NCBI GenBank assembly: GCA_004554705.1
Contig: SFKS01000019.1
Span: 1-19,429, forward strand
From: Clostridiales bacterium
GTDB lineage: Bacteria > Bacillota > Clostridia > TANB77 > CAG-508
Direction: 5' to 3'
DNA length: 19,429 nt
Part shown: one piece after another, positions 19,392 through 19,429 of the stretch
Position numbering within the stretch: the stretch's first letter is position 1
How the letters are laid out: every line of letters begins with the position of its first letter
The notes under the pieces: generated by a model
The model's input: the letters and a program-made list of their open reading frames with translations, nothing else
What the model was told of the DNA's origin: nothing
Database searches by the model: none
Made by a program: the position numbers and the translations under genes

Positions 19392-19429
19392 TGGTTGCGG
19401 GGGTAAGACTCGAACTTACGACCTTCGGG
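19392..19429 (-). tRNA. 3' end of a tRNA gene, probably initiator tRNA-Met (partial)
   Basis: On the - strand the fragment gives the 3' half of a tRNA: CCCGA anticodon stem, AGGTC variable loop, T-arm GTAAG-TTCGAGT-CTTAC, acceptor CCCCGCA, discriminator A and encoded CCA. The anticodon stem run of three C residues and acceptor end CCCCGCA-A are features of initiator tRNA-Met; the anticodon itself is outside the window. It is the likely attB site, since int faces the 3' end of the gene. Confidence 0.75.

Noticed and set aside
1..19429. CRISPR array, insertion sequence or transposase
   Set aside because: No regularly spaced repeats, no transposase motifs and no flanking inverted repeats with target duplications were seen.

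Overview
The window is the integrase-proximal half of a temperate siphovirus-type prophage in a very AT-rich, low-GC Firmicute. A gut clostridial or related lineage fits best: strong AGGAGG-type ribosome binding sites, TTG/GTG starts, vegetative promoters close to TTGACA/TATAAT, a Spo0A-C-like protein, and many small proteins of the kind seen in clostridial phages. TGA is used as a stop, so the code looks standard. The right edge holds the 3' end of a host tRNA gene, best read as initiator tRNA-Met. The left edge cuts through the capsid maturation protease, so head, tail, lysis and the second attachment site lie outside.

Layout, right to left in the direction of most transcription. (1) 19.4-17.2 kb: host tRNA 3' end, a bidirectional terminator, a tyrosine integrase and a self-cleaving CI-type repressor on the + strand. 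A switch region carries three TGTTGTACA operators between divergent promoters, with a Cro-like gene on the - strand. (2) 17.2-13.1 kb: early genes: excisionase-like HTH, small coiled-coil and membrane proteins, a homing-endonuclease-like gene, Gp157, a Rad52-like annealing protein, SSB, a NinB-like protein, a frameshifted HNH gene and a DUF559 nuclease. (3) 13.1-7.2 kb: a phage replication initiator, then a long run of mostly uncharacterised small genes. These include a PD-(D/E)xK resolvase-like nuclease, a Spo0A-C-like protein, a lipoprotein and a second homing-endonuclease-like paralogue. (4) 7.1-6.4 kb: a small winged-helix-like gene and the probable late transcription activator (RinA/ArpU type), broken by two +1 frameshifts. 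(5) 6.4-4.6 kb: an accessory island of small, individually regulated cassettes: a ribbon-helix-helix regulator with repeated TGTAATTA operators, a 97-aa unknown, a Cys-rich protein behind a leader terminator, and a HIRAN-TM2 fusion with its own promoter and terminator. (6) 4.6-0 kb: late packaging module: tiny hydrophobic peptide, HNH endonuclease, a tRNA-like RNA and possible cos region, terS, terL, HK97-type portal, ClpP-like prohead protease.

The lysogeny control, recombination, replication and HNH-TerS-TerL-portal-protease blocks form the standard logic of a cos-type lambdoid siphovirus. The least ordinary parts are the 4.6-6.4 kb accessory island, the cloverleaf-like RNA between HNH and terS, and three single-base frameshifts. 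The frameshifts suggest either a decaying prophage or homopolymer errors in the assembly. Several genes of 25-57 codons were found by reading the sequence directly. Function calls are from motif recognition by eye; no database search was run.
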